Assembly (NCBI RefSeq): GCF_019511605.1
Contig: NZ_JAEUAV010000002.1
Location: forward strand, 1 to 64,000
DNA from: Paraburkholderia phenoliruptrix
GTDB lineage: Bacteria; Pseudomonadota; Gammaproteobacteria; Burkholderiales; Burkholderiaceae
Direction of reading: 5' to 3'
Length of the DNA: 64,000 bases
The first letter of the stretch is position 1; every line of letters begins with the position of its first letter. Below are positions 52,856-61,412 of the stretch, piece by piece. The notes beneath the pieces were generated by a model that saw only the letters and a program-made list of their open reading frames with translations, did no database searches and was not told the origin of the DNA. Position numbers and translations under genes: made by a program.

Positions 52856-53164
52856 TCAATATCCCCAGCGCCCATGCTCGCGCCATTGCTGTTCGCGCCA
52901 ATGCTCGCGGCGCCATTCGCGCTCCCTCCATTCGCGCCGCTCGCGCCACGCGCCGCGGTCGTCGTAAGCCCGATAACCGCCATAAGCCACCGCGACCGGA
53001 GCCGGGCCATAGGCAACCGGAGGGGCAACATAGACGGGCGGCGGCGGTGCATACACGCCGACCGGAACGCCCACGCCGATGGCCAGGTTCACGTGTGCCG
53101 AAGCTAGCGACGATACCGCCAAAGCTGCCAGACCGAGTGCCGCGCCAACGATCTTCTTGTTCAT
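52856..53164 (-). CDS. Small exported Arg/Trp/Tyr-rich protein
   Basis: This 102-residue protein has a signal peptide (KKIVGAALGLAALAVSSLASA), a Pro/Val/Tyr-rich middle (PPPPVYVAPPV) and a C-terminal Arg/Glu/Trp-rich repeat (WRERREWREREWRREHWREQ). Related proteins in this group are annotated only as exported or hypothetical. AAGGAGAAGG precedes ATG 53164. The C-terminus could bind nucleic acid, lipid or metal, but this is not known. Confidence 0.75.
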   Translation of the reverse strand: MNKKIVGAALGLAALAVSSLASAHVNLAIGVGVPVGVYAPPPPVYVAPPVAYGPAPVAVAYGGYRAYDDRGAWRERREWREREWRREHWREQQWREHGRWGY

Positions 53165-53413
53165 TTCCCTTCTCCTTGCACTTGATGTGCGGTACCAAAG
53201 CTCTTTGTCCCGATGGACGTCTGAAGTGTAGGAGGGCACCTGCGACACAGGTGAAACAGCATTGCGAGATCGGTAACGCAGGATTACCGGCCAATGCGGC
53301 GTTAAAAAATGAACCCGAAAGCTTTGAATCTCCGAATGCTTGCCTATAGTAGAAGCGGCTATTGCCGCAATGCACAGTGGCCGCCTTTTCTCTACAGGTG
53401 ACGGGGAACCGAC

Positions 53414-53752
53414 ATGACGCCATCGAATGCCGCGATCTATCAGGCCCAGACTTGCACGCCGGAGTCTTTACGAACGCTGGCGGTCTACCTGGAACTGGCG
53501 CTCGACATGGGTGCAAGCGTGGTTCTGATGAGAATCGGCGCACACGTGCGCAGCGTCTATGTTGGCGATCCGTCGCACGCTCTCGAAGATCTGCGCGACG
53601 AGGGCGTAATCGACTCCCGCCAGGCCGACGAGATTCTGGCGCTGACCCGCATAGGACTCAACCGGATAACCGCCGACGACCAGCAATACCGCTTCTTGCG
53701 CAGTGTCCGGTACATTGCCGATCGGCAGGTTGCGGTTTTTACGCCGACCTGA
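53414..53752 (+). CDS. Hypothetical protein, 112 residues
   Basis: This unrecognised soluble protein is probably alpha/beta (RTLAVYLELALDMGASVVLMRIGAHV in part; SRQADEILALTRIGLNRI). It has no signal peptide or membrane segment. A GGGGA site precedes ATG 53414. It is followed by a 256-base gap and the H-NS gene on the same strand. Confidence 0.6.
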   Translation: MTPSNAAIYQAQTCTPESLRTLAVYLELALDMGASVVLMRIGAHVRSVYVGDPSHALEDLRDEGVIDSRQADEILALTRIGLNRITADDQQYRFLRSVRYIADRQVAVFTPT

Positions 53753-54008
53753 GCGGGCCTGCAACAATTGGAAATACACGAGAGAAGGCAAATAGCCTGA
53801 AAGAAGCGACGCGCAATACAGACGACATAAAGAAGCACCAGCAGAGAACGACGGCAGGTAAAAGGCGTCTATGCAAGGCATCAAAGAAAAAACTCGTACT
53901 CCAGCATGCGTTGTGCAAACGAACTGGCGTTTTTCCGGCCAATGGCCTATGCCTTTCTTTCGCTATTCATGGCATAGTTCGACCGCTTACCACATAAGGA
54001 GCAATCCA

Positions 54009-54869
54009 ATGTCCACATTAGAACAGATCCAGGCAAAGCTTAAGAAGCTTCAGGCGCAAGCTGACGCCCTAATTGCAAGGAAAGCCCAAATCGCAATCGA
54101 CCAGATTCGCGAATTGATGCTCAAGCATGGCCTGACCACCGCGGATATCGAAGCACGAGCAAAAGCGCGGCGCGCGGCCAATGGTGTGAACGGCCATGCA
54201 GGAGTCGGCAAGGCGAAGGTCGCGGCAGGCGGGCAGAAGCTAGCGAAGTATCGCGATCCGAAGACCGGCGCAACGTGGACAGGGCACGGCCGCGCGCCTG
54301 GCTGGATCGCAGCTGCGAAAGACCGTAACCTGTTTCTGATCGATGGCGCGAGCCAGTCCATGCCGTCTAGCAGCATTCTCGCCACGCGCGCGAAAGGCAA
54401 AGGCCAGCCGAAAGGCGCCCAGCCGCCGAAGTACCGTCACCCGACTACCGGCGCGACGTGGAGCGGACGTGGCCCGGCGCCTGCCTGGCTAGCATCGGTG
54501 AAAGATCGCAGCAAGTTTCTGATCGACGTGAGCGCGGCGTCATCCGCGGGCAAGGCCGGTAGCGTGAAATCTTCCGTTGCGAGTGGCGCGGTCAGCAAGA
54601 AAGCTGCCGTTAAAAAAGCGGTGGCGAAAAAGGCGAGGGCGGGCAAGCAAACTGTGGGAAGTGGAAAGGCCGCAGTAAAATCCGCTGCGAAGAAAGCGGT
54701 AGTGCGAAAGGTCAGCGCTAAAAAAGCCGCAACGAAGGCTGCAACCAAAGTTGCAACCAAGGCCGCAACTAAAGCCACAACTAAGGCGCCGGGCCGCAGA
54801 AAAGCCGCGGCTCCAGTACCTGCCACGAGCGCGGCAGCTCCGCTGGCCTCGACCGCGGCGAGCGCGTAA
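54009..54869 (+). CDS. H-NS family protein with two DNA-binding motifs and an H1-like tail
   Basis: This 286-residue nucleoid protein has an N-terminal coiled-coil (about 3-55) for oligomerisation. A first H-NS C-terminal-type motif lies at about 80-112 (YRDPKTGATWTGHGRAPGW) and a second at about 141-173 (YRHPTTGATWSGRGPAPAW). The long Lys/Ala/Thr-rich tail (about 195-286) is built of AAKKA and ATKA repeats and resembles histone H1. Ordinary H-NS proteins have one motif and about 100-140 residues, so this is an unusual fusion. TAAGGAG lies 6 bases before ATG 54009. It may silence AT-rich DNA with stronger or bridging contacts (inference). Confidence 0.9.
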   Translation: MSTLEQIQAKLKKLQAQADALIARKAQIAIDQIRELMLKHGLTTADIEARAKARRAANGVNGHAGVGKAKVAAGGQKLAKYRDPKTGATWTGHGRAPGWIAAAKDRNLFLIDGASQSMPSSSILATRAKGKGQPKGAQPPKYRHPTTGATWSGRGPAPAWLASVKDRSKFLIDVSAASSAGKAGSVKSSVASGAVSKKAAVKKAVAKKARAGKQTVGSGKAAVKSAAKKAVVRKVSAKKAATKAATKVATKAATKATTKAPGRRKAAAPVPATSAAAPLASTAASA

Positions 54870-54891
54870 TCGTACGGAAATTGCGAAGCAC

Positions 54892-55377
54892 ATGACGAGC
54901 GCGCTTGAATCATCCCGGCAGGAGGACCAGATTCTCCTGCTGGAGCCGGTTCCTCATCCGGCAGCCGACGCTGCCGAGCCATTCATTGTCGCGAGCGACC
55001 GCCGCGTGATTCTCGCTTATCCGATAGCGGAGTCCGACTTCGAGCGCTTCGGTCCATTTGATCCCGACGATGATCCCTTCTGTGCAGTGCTATTTCCCGA
55101 CGCGGTATTTCACCGGCTCGGCCCGCCTGGGGAGCGCGATCTTCAGATTCATCCGCTGGCGTCGAACGGTCTGACGGCTTACTGCGCGCATGAAGTGATT
55201 CATTCCTCTCTCGTGGATGAACTCTCGACCGTGTCGTTGCCGGGGTTGGGCAAGCGACATTTCGTCATTACGTTCATGGAATCCACGTTCGAGTGTGTTG
55301 CGTCGGATTACACGGTGGTGGGCGTGTATGGCGCTGCCGAAATAGCGAGTCGCGAGGCATTTGCACTCGTACGGTAG
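54892..55377 (+). CDS. Hypothetical protein, 161 residues
   Basis: I do not recognise this acidic soluble protein (QEDQILLLEPVPHPAADAAE, FGPFDPDDDPFCAVLFPDAVF). It has no signal peptide. It starts 22 bases after the H-NS gene and probably shares its transcript. A hairpin with TTTT follows. No catalytic motif is visible. Confidence 0.6.
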   Translation: MTSALESSRQEDQILLLEPVPHPAADAAEPFIVASDRRVILAYPIAESDFERFGPFDPDDDPFCAVLFPDAVFHRLGPPGERDLQIHPLASNGLTAYCAHEVIHSSLVDELSTVSLPGLGKRHFVITFMESTFECVASDYTVVGVYGAAEIASREAFALVR

Positions 55378-55412
55378 TTCTGTTTGCTGTTGGACTCTAT
55401 CTTTGCCGTGAG

Positions 55413-55982
55413 CTAGTTGCCCGGATCGACTACTGGCCGATCCGGGTTTTCACGCGTTTTATAAGGCAGTTGCGCGGCACGCGGCTGCGTTGTGGTGTCG
55501 TCGATCACGCGTTCCACGTCCGCGGTCTTCGCGAGTTCGCTGAGGAACGTCTGCTTGTCGAAGCCTGACGCAACGCAGCCTTGCACATAAATGAACCGGC
55601 GTTGCAGCGTTAGCCACAATGTCGACTGTTCGCGCCAGTGAGTCGCGGCATTGATATTGGCAAGACGACGCTGCACCGCTTCTGCAATTTCCTTATCGTA
55701 CAAGTATGCGTTCGATAAGCGGCAACGGCCTTCAATCCAGCAACTGTTGCCGCGTTCAATGCGGTAATGGCTGTCGGCAAGCCATTCCTGTTCCGTTTCG
55801 AGCGGCCCCAAAGGAACCGGACAGTCGTCTATCGCTTTGGAAATCTGGAAGAACGGATCATGTCCACGATTAATCCGCTGTTCTTCGCCTTGTGCCGCAG
55901 ACACGACGAAAGTCAGCGACAGACATAACCCTAAGGCGGCGCATTCCAGAGTACGTGCCTGAGCCCGCATGAAGCGTGTCAT
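55413..55982 (-). CDS. Exported protein with a BON-like domain
   Basis: This 189-residue exported protein has a signal peptide (LECAALGLCLSLTFVVSAAQG). A possible disulfide region with three Cys follows (DDCPVP, NSCWIEGRC), then a BON-type segment at about 105-185 (IAEAVQRRLANI, RFIYVQGCVASGFDKQTFLSEL, VERVIDDT). BON domains bind phospholipid surfaces or partner proteins. The ATG at 55982 is used with GGAG nine bases upstream; a GTG five codons further up is possible. It ends in the hairpin region of the convergent gene. Confidence 0.72.
   Translation of the reverse strand: MTRFMRAQARTLECAALGLCLSLTFVVSAAQGEEQRINRGHDPFFQISKAIDDCPVPLGPLETEQEWLADSHYRIERGNSCWIEGRCRLSNAYLYDKEIAEAVQRRLANINAATHWREQSTLWLTLQRRFIYVQGCVASGFDKQTFLSELAKTADVERVIDDTTTQPRAAQLPYKTRENPDRPVVDPGN
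55420..55450 (+). terminator. Terminator of the H-NS/hypothetical gene pair
   Basis: CCCGGATCG (55420-55428) pairs with CGATCCGGG (55438-55446), followed by TTTT. It lies inside the end of the convergent BON-like gene. Confidence 0.7.
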
Positions 55983-56024
55983 CGTGATTGTCTCCACTCA
56001 CTGCGCAGCGAGACATGCTTTGCA

Positions 56025-56672
56025 TTAGCGACTCGTGCGCCGGTTCTCAACCGCAAACTTGATGAGCTCGGCCTGACCTTCAATGTCGAGCTTTCGCTTC
56101 AGATTCAGGCGATGCGTTTCCACTGTACGCACTGACAGATCCGTGCGCTGCGCGATCTGCTTGCTGGACAAGCCGTCTGCTAGCGCATCAAGAATATCGC
56201 GTTCGCGTGGCGTAAGCCGTTCAAGCGGCGACTGCATCGCCGACGCCTGAATCAATCGTGCGCCGAGCCCGGCGCTGAAATACGTCTTGCCCTCGAGCAC
56301 CGCGCTGATCGCCTGAATGATCTCGGTTGCCGGCGAGTCCTTCAACACGTAGCCGCTGGCGCCTGCGCGCACGGCCTGGGTGACGTATTGCAGGTTGTCG
56401 TGCATGGAAAGCATCAGCACGCGGATGGCGGGAAAGCGTTCATGGAACATGCCGGCTAGCGCAATGCCGTTCATTCCGTTCATACCGACGTCCATCAGCA
56501 CCAGATGCGGTTCGTGACTTGCGGCGAGCGCGAGGGCCTCCTGCGCGTTACCTGCTTCGCCGACCACCTCGAGATTGCGCACGGCTTCGAGCCGCGCACG
56601 CAAGCCGTCGCGAACGAGCGGGTGGTCGTCGACCAGAATCAGGCGGGTGGTTGGATGTGATGTGTCGTTCAT
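56025..56672 (-). CDS. NarL/FixJ-type response regulator (MctR-like)
   Basis: This 215-residue response regulator has the acidic pair and phospho-acceptor Asp61 (HLVLMDVGMNG), Lys in VLKDSP, and a LuxR-type HTH (LTPRERDILDALADGLSSKQIA, SVRTVETHRLNLKRKL). Its start overlaps the stop of the sensor kinase (ATGA). Together they lie opposite the DUF3311/symporter genes. In rhizobia an arrangement of this kind (MctSR) controls the monocarboxylate transporter MctP, so the same role is inferred. Confidence 0.92.
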   Translation of the reverse strand: MNDTSHPTTRLILVDDHPLVRDGLRARLEAVRNLEVVGEAGNAQEALALAASHEPHLVLMDVGMNGMNGIALAGMFHERFPAIRVLMLSMHDNLQYVTQAVRAGASGYVLKDSPATEIIQAISAVLEGKTYFSAGLGARLIQASAMQSPLERLTPRERDILDALADGLSSKQIAQRTDLSVRTVETHRLNLKRKLDIEGQAELIKFAVENRRTSR

Positions 56673-58090
56673 GAAGAGGTTTCCTGCAGACTCTGCCTAT
56701 CGCCTTCCATTGCCGCAGCGCCGAGTGGCACGCGCGCGGTCACGAGCGTGTGGCCCGGCTGCGAACTGAGCGCCAGCGTGCCGCCAAGGGCTTCCACGCG
56801 CTCGCGCATATTCCGTAAGCCCACACCCGAACGGCGGCCGACAAACGCATGCGTGACGTCGAAACCGCGGCCATTATCGGCGATGCTGAGCGTGACCGCG
56901 TCGTTCGAAATTTCCAGCGCAAGCGCAGCATTGGACGCATGCGCGTGGCGCACGATGTTGGTCAACGCTTCCTGCGCGATACGGAACAACACCGTGTTTA
57001 CCGCATCCGTCAACGAGGCGGCGTGCGTATGGGTGATCTGTGTAAAGCCGATCTCAATACCGGACTGTTCGCCGAGTTCGCGCGTGAGTTGCTCGATTGC
57101 GGCCGCCACGCCAAGGTCGTCGAGCATAGAGGGGCGCAGTGCATGAGAAATGCGCCGTATTTCACGCAGTGTATCGCCGAGCCGCGTGAGACTGGTCGAC
57201 AGCGCGGCCTCGGCGGCGGGCACGCGCGTCTCGCTGCGCTCGAAGCGGGCGAGTGCCGATTCAAGCAGCAGTTTTACCGACACCATCATCTGACTGATGC
57301 CGTCGTGCAATTCACGCGAAAGCCGCGCGCGTTCGTTTTCTTGCGATTCGACGACCTGCTGGGCGAGCCGCTTGAGTTTAGCGTCCGCACTGCGATATTC
57401 GGTGATGTTGAGCACGAGCGCGCACAGCGCGATCGCAGCGAGCCCGGCGAGCGCAATGGTATCTATCCACATCATCGTGCGGTCTATATTTGTCGCTGCA
57501 CGCTGGTCAATATCCGCGAGCGTGGTGTCCACGTCGTCCAGATAGATGCCCGTGCCGATCATCCAGCCCCAGCGTTGAAGCGGCACCACGTAGCCGAGTT
57601 TGGAAGCCATCTTGCCCGTCGACGGACGATGCCACAGATAGCGCACATAGCCGCCGCCTTGCGCGGCGGCGGCGAGCAGCTTCTGAATGGTCGGCACGCC
57701 TTCCGGATCACGCAGCTCGGACAGATCGCGCCCAACGAGATCCGGCTCGCGCGGATGCATCAGCGAGCGGCCGTGCGTGTCGTAGACGAAGAAATAGCCG
57801 TCCTTGCCGAAGTCCATCTTTTCCAGAATGCCGAGTGCGCGCGTGCGGCGCAGCGCGTCGTCGCGGGCGTTGTCCTGGTCTTCTTCGTACAACGGTGCGA
57901 TCGCAGACGTCGCCAGCTCGACGTAATGCTTGAGCTCGATTTCCTTGCTGGCCATATAAGCGGCCTGGGTGGTCGCGTGCTGCGCTTGCGCGAGCGCCGT
58001 CGCTTCGCGGCGCACACCGATTTCGATGCTGGAAATAGCCGCGAGGAAGGGCACAATAGCCAGCAGAACAATCTTGGCTTTGAGTTTCAT
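56669..58090 (-). CDS. Cache-domain sensor histidine kinase (MctS-like)
   Basis: This 473-residue kinase has a transmembrane helix at about 7-25, a periplasmic single Cache sensor at about 30-200 (FGKDGYFFVYDTHGRSLMHP; GYVVPLQRWGWMIGTGIYL in part) and a second helix at about 206-230. A HisKA_3 domain follows with His262 (RELHDGISQ), and a HATPase domain (DNGRGFD, SGVGLRNMRERV). sCache domains of this type often bind small carboxylates such as acetate, lactate or pyruvate. The ATG at 58090 places the first helix at the N-terminus; an upstream GTG is less likely. Confidence 0.9.
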   Translation of the reverse strand: MKLKAKIVLLAIVPFLAAISSIEIGVRREATALAQAQHATTQAAYMASKEIELKHYVELATSAIAPLYEEDQDNARDDALRRTRALGILEKMDFGKDGYFFVYDTHGRSLMHPREPDLVGRDLSELRDPEGVPTIQKLLAAAAQGGGYVRYLWHRPSTGKMASKLGYVVPLQRWGWMIGTGIYLDDVDTTLADIDQRAATNIDRTMMWIDTIALAGLAAIALCALVLNITEYRSADAKLKRLAQQVVESQENERARLSRELHDGISQMMVSVKLLLESALARFERSETRVPAAEAALSTSLTRLGDTLREIRRISHALRPSMLDDLGVAAAIEQLTRELGEQSGIEIGFTQITHTHAASLTDAVNTVLFRIAQEALTNIVRHAHASNAALALEISNDAVTLSIADNGRGFDVTHAFVGRRSGVGLRNMRERVEALGGTLALSSQPGHTLVTARVPLGAAAMEGDRQSLQETSS

Positions 58091-58433
58091 CGTTGAAAAG
58101 ACCGCCACCCGGCTACGTAGTAATACGTAGTCCGCTTACGTAGTTGCGCGCTTGTAAGGACGCGTACGAAGGCGAATACTACATCCCCGCGGCGTATGGC
58201 GTCTCGCGGACGCCTTGGCCGCGCTGCCGGCGCAACCCGCTCCACCATTCGTATGACGATGTCGGGCGTGGTTCATGCTCTTTCTCATCGTGCGCCGGCA
58301 GTGGGCAAACAGCAGGTTCCGGTTCCGATAGCGTCGTTGTGTGGGTACTCCACGCAGATGCCCGCACCGGTTTTCCGCGCGCGGGACTACGAGTCCTGCA
58401 ACGCGGCGTCAATAATAGATCTAGGAGAAGTAC
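58091..58433. other. Divergent intergenic region, sensor kinase / symporter
   Basis: These 343 bases hold the TACGTA cluster (separate entry), close to the kinase start, and the symporter promoter. A TCAATAAT stretch near 58411-58418 is a possible -10 for the symporter operon. No gene is accepted here. Confidence 0.45.
58113..58142. promoter_or_regulatory. Cluster of three TACGTA sites, candidate response-regulator operator
   Basis: TACGTA occurs at 58114, 58124 and 58137. The first two form a perfect 7-4-7 inverted repeat (CTACGTA-GTAA-TACGTAG, 58113-58130). The cluster starts 23 bases upstream of the kinase start codon. NarL-type regulators bind paired heptamers of TAC-containing sequence, so this is a plausible site for the adjacent regulator. 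Confidence 0.5.
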
Positions 58434-58631
58434 ATGGAGACCTCCCCACCGGCCGGCCGGTCCTGGCGCTGGCTCATTCTTTTGCTCCCGTATATCGCGC
58501 TGTTGTGGCTGCCTTTCTATAACGACACGCGTCCGTCGTTCGCCGGTTTTCCGTTTTTCTACTGGTATCAGTTTCTGTGGGTGCCGTTGACCTCGCTGCT
58601 GATTTACGTCGTGTACCGAGGTGTCAAATGA
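58434..58631 (+). CDS. DUF3311 small membrane protein
   Basis: This 65-residue inner-membrane protein has two helices (WLILLLPYIALLWLPFY; FLWVPLTSLLIYVVYRG), matching DUF3311. This family is regularly encoded just upstream of a sodium:solute symporter and overlaps it, as here (ATGA). It is probably an accessory subunit. TAGGAGAAG precedes ATG 58434. Confidence 0.92.
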   Translation: METSPPAGRSWRWLILLLPYIALLWLPFYNDTRPSFAGFPFFYWYQFLWVPLTSLLIYVVYRGVK

Positions 58632-60109
58632 GCGACCTGAATCCCGTCAATCCGGTGGCGATGACCGTCTTCATCGCGTTCTTTGCTCTTGTCACGGTCA
58701 TCGGCTTCTTTGCCGCGCGCTGGAAACGCGGAGATTTGACGCAATTGCACGAGTGGGGCCTGGGCGGCCGGCAGTTCGGCACGATCATCTCCTGGTTCCT
58801 GGTCGGCGGCGACTTCTACACCGCATATACGGTGATCGCCGTGCCGGCACTGGTCTACTCTGTCGGTGCGTATGGCTTCTTTGCACTGCCGTACACGATC
58901 ATTGTTTACCCGTTCGTGTTCGCAGTCATGCCGAAGCTGTGGAAAATCGCACATGCGAAACACCACATTACGGCCGCCGACTACGTGCATGGCGAGTATG
59001 GCGGCAAGTGGTTTCCGGCAGCGGTCGCGCTGACCGGCATCGTCGCGACCATGCCGTACATTGCGCTGCAACTGGTCGGCATGCAGGTGGTGATCAAGGG
59101 GCTCGGCGTTACCGGTGAATTGCCGCTGATCGTCGCCTTTGTGATTCTCGCGCTGTACACATACGCAAGCGGCTTGCGTGCGCCGGCGATGATCGCGTTC
59201 GTCAAGGACATCATGATCTACATCGTCGTGATTGCGGCGGTGTGGCTGATTCCGGCCAAGCTCGGCGGCTACGCGCACGTGTTCGACGCAGCGGATACGT
59301 ACTTCAAGGCGAAGGGCGGCGCAACCGGCATTATCCTGAAGCCTGCGCAATTCACCGCATATGCATCGCTCGCGCTGGGTTCGGCGCTCGCCGCCTTCAT
59401 GTACCCGCACACGATGACGGCGGTGCTGTCGTCGTCGTCGGCGAACACCGTGCGCAAGAACGCGATCTTCCTGCCGGCCTACACCCTGCTGCTGGGCTTG
59501 ATTGCGTTGCTCGGCTACATGGCGATTGCGGCCGGCGTGCACGTGAAGTCTGCTTCGGACATAGTGCCGGCGCTCTTTAGCACACTGTTCCCGTCGTGGT
59601 TCGTCGGTTTTTCGGCGGCAGCCATTGCAATCAGCGCGCTGGTGCCGGCGGCAATCATGTCGATCGGCGCGGCCAACCTGTTCACGCGCAATCTGTGGCG
59701 TCCGCTGGTTTCGCCGAACATCACGCCTGAAGCCGAAGCGGCCAACGCGAAGATCGTCTCGCTCGTCGTGAAGTTCGGCGCGCTGCTGTTCATCGTGTTC
59801 CTGCCGACGCAATACGCAATCGACCTGCAACTGCTCGGCGGCGTGTGGATCTTGCAGATCTTCCCGGCGATCGTTTTCTCGCTGTACACGCGTCGCCTGA
59901 ACACGCCTGGGCTCTTTAGCGGCTGGCTGGTCGGCATCGTGCTCGGCACTTCGCTTGCGGTGTCTCAAGGGCTCAAGCCGGTGTTCGCACTGCATCTCGG
60001 CGATGCGGTATATCCGGTCTACATTGGCCTGATCGCTCTCGTAGCGAACGTCGTGGTGGCGTTTGTCGTCTCTGCCGTGTCGCCGCGGCGAGTGACTGTG
60101 ACCGCCTGA
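58628..60109 (+). CDS. Sodium:solute symporter, MctP-like monocarboxylate transporter
   Basis: This 493-residue SSS-family transporter has about 13 predicted helices. The N-terminal conserved block is EWGLGGRQFGTIISWFLVGGDFYTAYT (part quoted), and ALGSALAAFMYPHTMTAVLSSS forms the substrate/sodium region. Its partner DUF3311 gene and the divergent Cache kinase and response regulator resemble the rhizobial mctP-mctSR locus for lactate, pyruvate and other monocarboxylates. The substrate is therefore inferred from family and context. A perfect terminator follows. Confidence 0.9.
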   Translation: MSDLNPVNPVAMTVFIAFFALVTVIGFFAARWKRGDLTQLHEWGLGGRQFGTIISWFLVGGDFYTAYTVIAVPALVYSVGAYGFFALPYTIIVYPFVFAVMPKLWKIAHAKHHITAADYVHGEYGGKWFPAAVALTGIVATMPYIALQLVGMQVVIKGLGVTGELPLIVAFVILALYTYASGLRAPAMIAFVKDIMIYIVVIAAVWLIPAKLGGYAHVFDAADTYFKAKGGATGIILKPAQFTAYASLALGSALAAFMYPHTMTAVLSSSSANTVRKNAIFLPAYTLLLGLIALLGYMAIAAGVHVKSASDIVPALFSTLFPSWFVGFSAAAIAISALVPAAIMSIGAANLFTRNLWRPLVSPNITPEAEAANAKIVSLVVKFGALLFIVFLPTQYAIDLQLLGGVWILQIFPAIVFSLYTRRLNTPGLFSGWLVGIVLGTSLAVSQGLKPVFALHLGDAVYPVYIGLIALVANVVVAFVVSAVSPRRVTVTA

Positions 60110-60135
60110 TCGTCCAGTCCTGATTCAGCGTTACC

Positions 60136-60167
60136 AACGCCGCGAGCCTTACGCTCGCGGCGTTTTT
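60136..60167 (+). terminator. Intrinsic terminator of the symporter operon
   Basis: AACGCCGCGAGC (60136-60147) pairs perfectly with GCTCGCGGCGTT (60153-60164), continuing into five T residues. Confidence 0.95.
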
Positions 60168-60209
60168 CATTTGCAGCAGCATGTGCCCGCGCCCGACCGG
60201 GCCCATGCG

Positions 60210-61160
60210 TCACACCAGTACTTCCACGGATTGCATGGCCCGGCGAATGTCCGGGCTGCGGTCCCATGATTCGTCGCGAATCGTTTCTAGCAGGCAATCG
60301 ATAAAGCATCGCGACGCAGCATCGGCAGGCTCGCCGGTGCGCATGATGATGCCGACTGTGGAGTCCTCCAGTTCTTCCCGTAGCGGGATCGCGCACAAAC
60401 CGTCGCGCGCCGCGCACAGCTCGACGAGCGGCCATGGAAAAATGCTCACCATGTCCGTGCGCTTGAGGAGCGCGAGCGCTACCGTGAGCGAATGCAGAAA
60501 GTGGATGCTGCGCGGCACGGGCAAGCCATAGCGGGCGAACATCTGATAGGACGCCTGCCCTTCCGTTTCAGGATCGAGCGCAACCAGCCAGTCGTCGTCG
60601 AGCAAGTCCGCGAGAGAGCGCGATTCGGCACGCGGATGGCCGCGGCGAGCCACGATCGCGCGGCTGGTGGCGAAGAGCGGCTGATAGTTGAAGTCGCAAG
60701 TAGTTGCGCCAGGCGCTTGCCGCCCCACGTAAATGTCCAGACTGCCGTCGCGCAGACGCGGTGTTGCGATGGCGAGCAGCCCCTCGAACAATTCCAGCTG
60801 GATTGCAGGCATTCTGGCGCGAAAACGCTCCACGGCTTCGGGCAGAAACGTCAACGCGACCCATGCGGTCACGGCAATGGAAAGACGCCCACTCGGTTCG
60901 CCGCGCATCGCGTCCATGGCCTGATGTGCGCGCGTCATCTGCGCGGCGACGAGCCGCGCATGTGCAAGCAGTGTCTGCCCGCACGCCGTGAGCGTCACGC
61001 CCGACGAAGTGCGTACGACCAGCTGCATGCGCACGGTTTCTTCAAGCTGCTGGATGTTTTGCGTGACGGCAGCGGGCGAAGAAGCCAGCGCGCGAGCGGC
61101 GCCTCTGACGCTGCCCGCGTCTGCAATCGCGATCAGTACGCGCAGTTGATGGATCTTCAT
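60210..61160 (-). CDS. LysR family transcriptional regulator
   Basis: This 316-residue regulator has an N-terminal winged HTH at about 1-60 (MKIHQLRVLIAIADAGSVRGA, SPAAVTQNIQQLEETV) and a two-lobed LysR substrate domain at about 90-295 (VAVTAWVALTFLPEAVERF-type segment: LSIAVTAWVALTF). It converges with the symporter operon and is divergent from the GGDEF-EAL gene. Its target is unknown; no metabolic gene adjoins it except possibly the GGDEF-EAL gene. Confidence 0.92.
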   Translation of the reverse strand: MKIHQLRVLIAIADAGSVRGAARALASSPAAVTQNIQQLEETVRMQLVVRTSSGVTLTACGQTLLAHARLVAAQMTRAHQAMDAMRGEPSGRLSIAVTAWVALTFLPEAVERFRARMPAIQLELFEGLLAIATPRLRDGSLDIYVGRQAPGATTCDFNYQPLFATSRAIVARRGHPRAESRSLADLLDDDWLVALDPETEGQASYQMFARYGLPVPRSIHFLHSLTVALALLKRTDMVSIFPWPLVELCAARDGLCAIPLREELEDSTVGIIMRTGEPADAASRCFIDCLLETIRDESWDRSPDIRRAMQSVEVLV

Positions 61161-61412
61161 AAGTGTGGTCCGGCGGTTTGTGGCATGAGGCGAAGCGTTC
61201 GCCGTTGCTTTACGCGTTCACCAGCGCGGCCCGTTCTCAAGTGGCCTATGCCGGCATATCGTGGAGGCACGGCTGCAACGTCGGAGTACTTGTTTTCCCT
61301 AGCATGACGAAGTCATTTGCAACGTAGTCCTTGATGTTTTTTATAAGGTATGTGAGTACATAAAGCGGTCTGTCGGTAATTAATGTGTAAGGCTTAGCAT
61401 AGGAGTGTAACG

